From: Stercorarius parasiticus
Lineage: Eukaryota; Chordata; Aves; Charadriiformes; Stercorariidae
NCBI GenBank assembly: GCA_013396915.1
Contig: VWZL01000904.1
Coordinates: 761,892-825,891, forward strand
Reading direction: 5' to 3'
Length of the DNA stretch: 64,000 nucleotides
The notes below the pieces were generated by a model. That model did not search any database. It was not told the DNA's origin and saw only the letters and a list, made by a program, of their open reading frames with translations. The number at the start of each line of letters is the position of its first letter. The stretch's first letter is position 1. The translations under genes were made by a program, and so were the position numbers. Shown here piece after piece: positions 58,541-64,000 of the stretch.

Positions 58541-61500
58541 ATGGCTCTTTGTTTCTGCCATTTGTCTTTCATATTCACCCACACTCCCTATTATATTTCT
58601 GCTTGCTTTTCCCCCGCTTATCCCCTACCAGTTCCTCTAGGTTCCTATTTGCCATTTCAATACACTTGTCTGTGCACGCCTCCGTTTAATTTCCTCATGC
58701 CTCTGCTGTTCCGGGCTTCTGTCTCAGTAGCTCTTGGCCTGCTCCCCTACTTCCATTCCGGCTCCCACTCTCTCATTGAAAACTGCTCATGCTGATTTTA
58801 CTTAATGCAGTATAATTAAGGGTAGGGGTTTTTCAGAGGGGAAAAATGTCACTTTTCAGAGACCAGAATGGAAAATGTGACAGGATGATACCAAATCTCA
58901 CAAACAGACTTTAAGAGACTGACGATAAGTCAAATACTGTACATTCACTTGGGCTTTTTGTGGGTTTGGAGTTTTTTTATTGGTAGGGGGCATTTTTGCA
59001 TTTGCTTGAGGACCATCCTGAAGGCCAGTATCACCTACAAATTGGTCTTAAAAAAACCCCCAAAATTGCAGAGACAGAAGACTAGCACTGACCGAAAGAT
59101 TTGGCTTTGGTTTGCTCAGTATTAAAAAAAACCTGTATTTTATAACTATTTGTATACAAACAATGTAAATAATAAAACTATTCCCTTTTTTTTGATAGTA
59201 GCTGCCCTTCCACTGCTTCTAGTGCATCCTTGAGGCCAATTTCCTGTCCTCCTGACACTGATTAGCTCTTGCAGCACCTCCTGTGGCATCCTGACTGGCA
59301 GATGCAAAGGAAAGGACGGAAACCTGGAAGCACTTAGCTCTGTAGCCACCTCCTTACTATGCAGTTGGCTGGATCAACCTGCAGGGTCCCCTGGATCTGC
59401 TTGAATCTGCTAATACACATATGTGTGCAACTTGACTTGGGCTGCCATGTTCTTCTGTTATCCTTGGATTATCATACATGGCATCAATCGTCATTAACTG
59501 CGGCACAACCAAAGTGCATGGTGCCACACCTTTAACTACATGGTGGTTCTACGCCCAGTCCACTATAACAGCTAAACTATGAGGCATATAACCTAGAGCT
59601 CCACACAATCCTGTCAGGAATCCTACTCCTTCCTCTCAATACAGATGTCATATATTAAGCATCCAACCTCACTAAGGCCTTCTTCTGAATCCGGCATCTT
59701 TAAGCGAAAATCACTGCTTGGACAGCCCAGGATGATGAACTGCCAACTTGTTCTGCATTAAAAGAAAGGAAATTAAGGATGCCTGTGACATCCACTTGTG
59801 ATGATGGCAGAGGCAGTCCTACTTTGCAGATGAGGCTTCCCAAGAAGATTTTGATAATGAAGCGAACTAATATGAATTTGTCATGTTAATGTTTGCCAGT
59901 GGTGGTGGTGTTAAAGTGATAAAAACTCCTTCGTTTTCCAGAAGAGAACAGAGAGGAAAAGGAGGATATTCAGGCTTCGTGCCTTGAGAATATCATCACT
60001 GAATTTGGTTCTGAAAGTTCTGGCATGGCTGCGTGTTTGTGGCCTGCCTCTTAGCCCAAGCATATCACTACCACTGGCCAGGCTTTCCATGAAACACTGG
60101 GCTGCTCTTCCCCTGGAGCAGCTGCATCCACAAATTCCCTGGCTGATGGAGGAGGGGAATTTGCACTTCCCAGATGATCTGCTCTAGGTGTTGACACTGG
60201 AGCTATCAGGGAGAGCAGGTGCAGAGATCTGTTACGTCTATTTTTGGATCTTCTCATTTTGAGTGGTGGCTGAGAGGGTCTTGCCAATGTATTTCCAGAT
60301 GAGGTAACACAGATGGCTTTGACGCACTTACTCCATAATGGAAATCAAGCACACTCTGTGTTTCCAACCTTATGTTAGTACCTTCATCAAACTTAATGGG
60401 CTAACTAGAACAGCAGCAACATAATGTGGCCTTCAGCACTGCACTAGCAACCTGGGACCTTGCAAACATACCAGATGCACCCAGCAACTGCCTGCCATGA
60501 CCTTCCTTCCAACCAGAGCACACAAACTACACCAGCTTTGTCCCATGCTTTCCTCACAGCATCATCTACACCAAAGAACAACAGCAGCTTGCTCAAGCCT
60601 ATCCCCTACTTCCATACCCCAAAGCACAAGACTCATAACTCTTCCTGCTGTTTGGTCTGCTATCCTTTGTGATTTACATGAGTCCTACTCCGTAACAGCA
60701 AGGAGGTCAACCCTTTTAAGCCACAGTTATTCATGTTGCTCATCAAAACAGTTCAAGCTGACTAGTCACTGGACCCGACTCTCTCACAGAATAGGCTTGA
60801 CATGTACAGCGTGGGCATCAGCTCTTGCAAGGTTTCCTATACAGATTCCATAATTCAGAAAGGAATCTTCTCAGAGAAATAACTTCGCTGGTCTGCTCTG
60901 TGGGAAGCATCTGTAGCTGTTTCCTCAGTCAAAGGCAGTTGCTCTGGCAGCAGTCAGTGAGGGTGGTGCAGTGAAAGACCCGTGCGTCAAGTGGCCAACA
61001 AAGCAAGATTCTGCAAAAAGAAGGTACACAGGGATGCCTTTTTGGTTTACTTTTTTTCTTTAGACATCATTTTACAGAAGGGTCTTTTTCAATCTGTGAT
61101 AACACACAGATTTTACTGAGAGCAGAGGTCAACAGCTCAAGTCTGAACTCCAGGCCAAGAATTTTAAGGCAATTAGTCCCAGCAATTCTTCTATGCATAT
61201 TTTAATGCTCATATGTTGATGTTATAAATCTAGCCCAGATTATGGCCCCAAGTATTTTGCAGCTGTCCATGCTCCTTGGAGGAGTTTTAGACACATGTGG
61301 TCCGAATAGTCTCTGTGGGACTGCAAACATCCACGCTAAGCAAAAGAATCTGTGTGTCAGCAATGTGTGCTTGTTCTTAACCTGTGTTTGCATCCGTGAA
61401 CAGAAGGTGCCTATCTGTAAATATTTTCTAGCTGGTGGCTCTGAAGACTTTAGCTTGCAAGATATATATTGCAATATATATTTTTTCTCTAGAAAAAAGT

Positions 61501-63471
61501 CTCGATAGTCATCAGGAGGTTCTTGGTCCTATTATTCCCTTTCCTATTAGCAAACCCTTAGAGGTTCAAGTACTTCCTGCTTGTGTCACATCTCCAGATA
61601 TGAAGACATGGGCCAGTGACATCTGTTCAACTTGTAGCAGGCTGATAACTTCTTATAACATAAAAAGCATCTTCAAGCCACATGCATAGAAAATAAGCAA
61701 GAATTCAGGACATGCAGTAAAATCTAGCTTTGAAGTCAGGAGAGATGCATGGGAAGGAAAGCTGGGAAATACATGATTAGCAGCCATTGAGCAACGTCAG
61801 AGGCTTAGTAGATGGATAGCTGTTCCCCTTTCCTTTATGCCATCTGCTATGCATAGTATCAGCTCTCTGTTCTGTCCTTTTTTCATCACCATTGCTGCGG
61901 TTTGAGTACTGGAAAACAAACTTAGCAGACATGTCAGTGTCCATGTTAGTGTGCATCTACAACTGCCTCTGAATTTGGGCCTTCTAGCAGGAGAGGACCA
62001 TGTAATTCAGAGTGATGCATTTTGCCATCAGCATTTTAGGCTGATCTCACAGAATAGAGGTGCAAAGTGTGAAAGGACTGTTTCCAGTGAGCGGAGAAAG
62101 GAAAAACTCCATCCCTGGCTGCCTTGCACAGCTGAGCTGCTCCTGTTGTTAGGGCAACAGAGGGAGGTGTCTGCTGTGAGAGGAAAGGGTTGAGATATTT
62201 GTCTGAATGAGTGAAGACAGGTGGGAGAGAGAAAGAAAAGAAATTGGTTCCTGGAGAGACATGGCAGCAGTCACTGACCTAGGAGGGAGGGAGAAGAAGG
62301 AGACATCATGTTACATCCATCTCTCCCCTTGAGAAGACACGTTGCTGCAGCACGGAGATAACAGTGTGGCAGTCCTCACTCTGGACCTGTCAATACCACA
62401 TGGGGTAAAGAGTTCCTGCTTACCCCATCTGGTAAACATTAGCAGGCTGAAACAAGGTAAATGAGTACTCTGAAACTGTGTCTGGCACTCCCAGAGTTAG
62501 TGTGAACTCTCCGCAGACATGAATCACCCACAGCGATCAGCAAGACTCAGAGTGCTGACCACAACAGCCACAACTGTCCCCTCAGTAAACGCAGGGAGAG
62601 AATGTGTGATCTGCCCACACCGCTAAGCTATCTGGGCATCCTGTGTCATCTTGATCACAGTGAACTTTTTTGGTGTAAACTACCTAGTTTGTGGTCTTAC
62701 ATGAATGCTACAGAAACTGCAGAAGCTGTTTTTTTTCAAGCAGCTATGCTGCACATCAGTATGAAGCTGGAATGGCCACCTTCCAGACAGCTGGTCTGTA
62801 CCTATGCCTTTCCATCACTAATGCAAGTGCCAACTTCTGCCATCAGCCATGAAGCCGCTCTTCTGTGAAGGGCTACAAGGGGGATCTTGGGTCTGAACGT
62901 AAAGAACACAACGGGACACAGAAGAGATCTAGGGGACCTATGTTGCGGGCTATCAGAGGGCATGGAGGCTAGGCTTCACACCTGAGGACACTGCATCCTT
63001 GATGTAGTGTGGACATCAAGTGCAGTTGGGTGGTGCACCAGGAGCCTGCTGTGTGAACACAAAGAGAGCACTCAATCCCGCAGTCCCCTCACTGGGGCTA
63101 CTGGTGGGACTGTGGTGGGTCGACCTTGACTGACTGCCAGACACCCACCAAGCCGCTTTCTCATTCCCCCTCCTCCAGCTGCAGTGTGACTGGATACTGA
63201 CATTCTTCTGAGGTACAATATAGGAAAAATGTGACAGGAAGGGTTTGGGTTGGTCTTCTTTTTATTCATTGCAAATTGGAAGTTAACATTTTATGAAATT
63301 ATGATAGTAAAAATAATACAAACTTAAGTGTAAAATGAATGGTAATACTTTCTGATGGGAGGCACCAGCACTACAGGAAAAGAAGGACTCGTGGCACTCT
63401 GATTTCCTATCAGGTCAGTTGTCCTGTGGGATCAGTGACCAGACTCAGAAGAAGTATCACCAGAACCCATT
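58541..63471. other. Intergenic, 4.9 kb
   Basis: No gene was recognised. Stretches at about 59390-60900 and 61440-62340 read like decayed coding or transposon sequence (an acceptor-like CGTTTTCCAG at 59931-59940 followed by broken open frames), but I cannot assign a family. No tRNA or miRNA-like hairpin was noticed. Confidence 0.5.
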
Positions 63472-63969
63472 TCATAGAATCATACAAGCATGGAACGGTT
63501 TAGCTTGGAAGAGACCTTAAAGATCACCTAGTTCCAATCCCCCCTGCCATGGGCAGGGACACCTCCCACTAGACCAGGTTGCTCAAAGCCCCATCCAGCC
63601 TGGCCTTGAACACTTCTAGGGATGGGGCATCCCCAGCTTCTCTGGGCAACCTGTTGCAGTGCCTCACCACCCTCAGAGTGAAAATTTTCTTCCTGATACC
63701 TAATCTAAATGTACCTTCTTCCAGTTTGAAGCCATTACCCCTCATCCTATCAGTACATGCCCTTGTAAAAAGTCCCTCTCCATCTTTCATGTAGGCCCCG
63801 TTCAGGTACTGGAAGGCCGCTATAAGGTTTCCCTGGAACCTTCTCTTCTCCAGGCTGAACAACCCCAACTCTCTCAGCCTGTCCTTGCAGGAGAGGTGCT
63901 CCAACCCTCTGATCGTCTTCGTGGCCCTCCTCTGGACCTGTTCCAACAGGTCCATATCCTTCTTGTGCA
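63472..63969 (-). mobile_element. CR1 fragment, 5'-truncated, minus strand
   Basis: The 3' end is at 63472 (TCATAGAATCAT on the plus strand). It has an open 133-codon minus-strand frame (63569-63970) that covers the C-terminal end of CR1 ORF2: [39 protein letters not shown] and the terminal LEVFKARLDGALSNLV. An intact frame over this length suggests a fairly young CR1 copy. Similarity stops near 63969, about 30 nt before the window ends. Confidence 0.95.
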
Positions 63970-64000
63970 AGACATTTCATGGCAAACAAAAAGTGTGGGG

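Noticed and set aside
46121..64000. IMMP2L coding exons, expected next to DOCK4 from mammalian synteny
   Set aside because: None of the translated frames shows the signal-peptidase-like sequence. The gene probably starts beyond the window.

Overview
The window is vertebrate nuclear DNA, almost certainly from a bird. It is AT-rich and has three 5'-truncated CR1 (chicken repeat 1) LINE fragments with the usual CR1 3' end, no Alu or L1, and introns that are short for this gene. One protein-coding gene can be recognised. The plus strand from 155 to 43440 carries the last 22 constitutive exons of DOCK4, a guanine-nucleotide exchange factor for Rac1 and Rap1. Joined, they give 2595 coding bases: 864 residues plus a stop, against about 1966 residues for the whole mammalian protein. 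All intron phases are consistent and no frameshift or premature stop was found. The upstream exons (SH3, DHR1/C2 and armadillo-like parts) lie outside the window.

Layout: 1-154 is the tail of an intron. 155-16535 carries six exons that lead into and begin the catalytic DHR2 (DOCKER) domain, including a 27-nt microexon at 5514-5540. 17636-31091 carries the rest of DHR2, with the nucleotide-sensor loop at about 25456-25500. 31450-43440 encodes the Ser/Pro-rich tail with SH3-binding proline motifs and a C-terminal class I PDZ ligand (...SQL). The 3' UTR runs from 43441 to about 46120, with three AATAAA signals. 46120-64000 is intergenic as far as I can see. It holds two CR1 fragments on the minus strand, a CpG-dense spot at 58318-58492, an AT palindrome and low-complexity sequence. 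In mammals the next gene downstream is IMMP2L, but I recognise none of its coding exons here.

No new multi-gene system was found. The points most worth a second look concern RNA processing of DOCK4: the 27-nt microexon; an unannotated-looking 24-nt in-frame microexon candidate at 39282-39305; a GC-AG intron at 31572-31855; a 138-nt in-frame cassette-exon candidate at 1225-1362; an in-frame alternative donor after 21568; a 16-bp stem in the 3' UTR; and a Pumilio element that overlaps the distal poly(A) signal.
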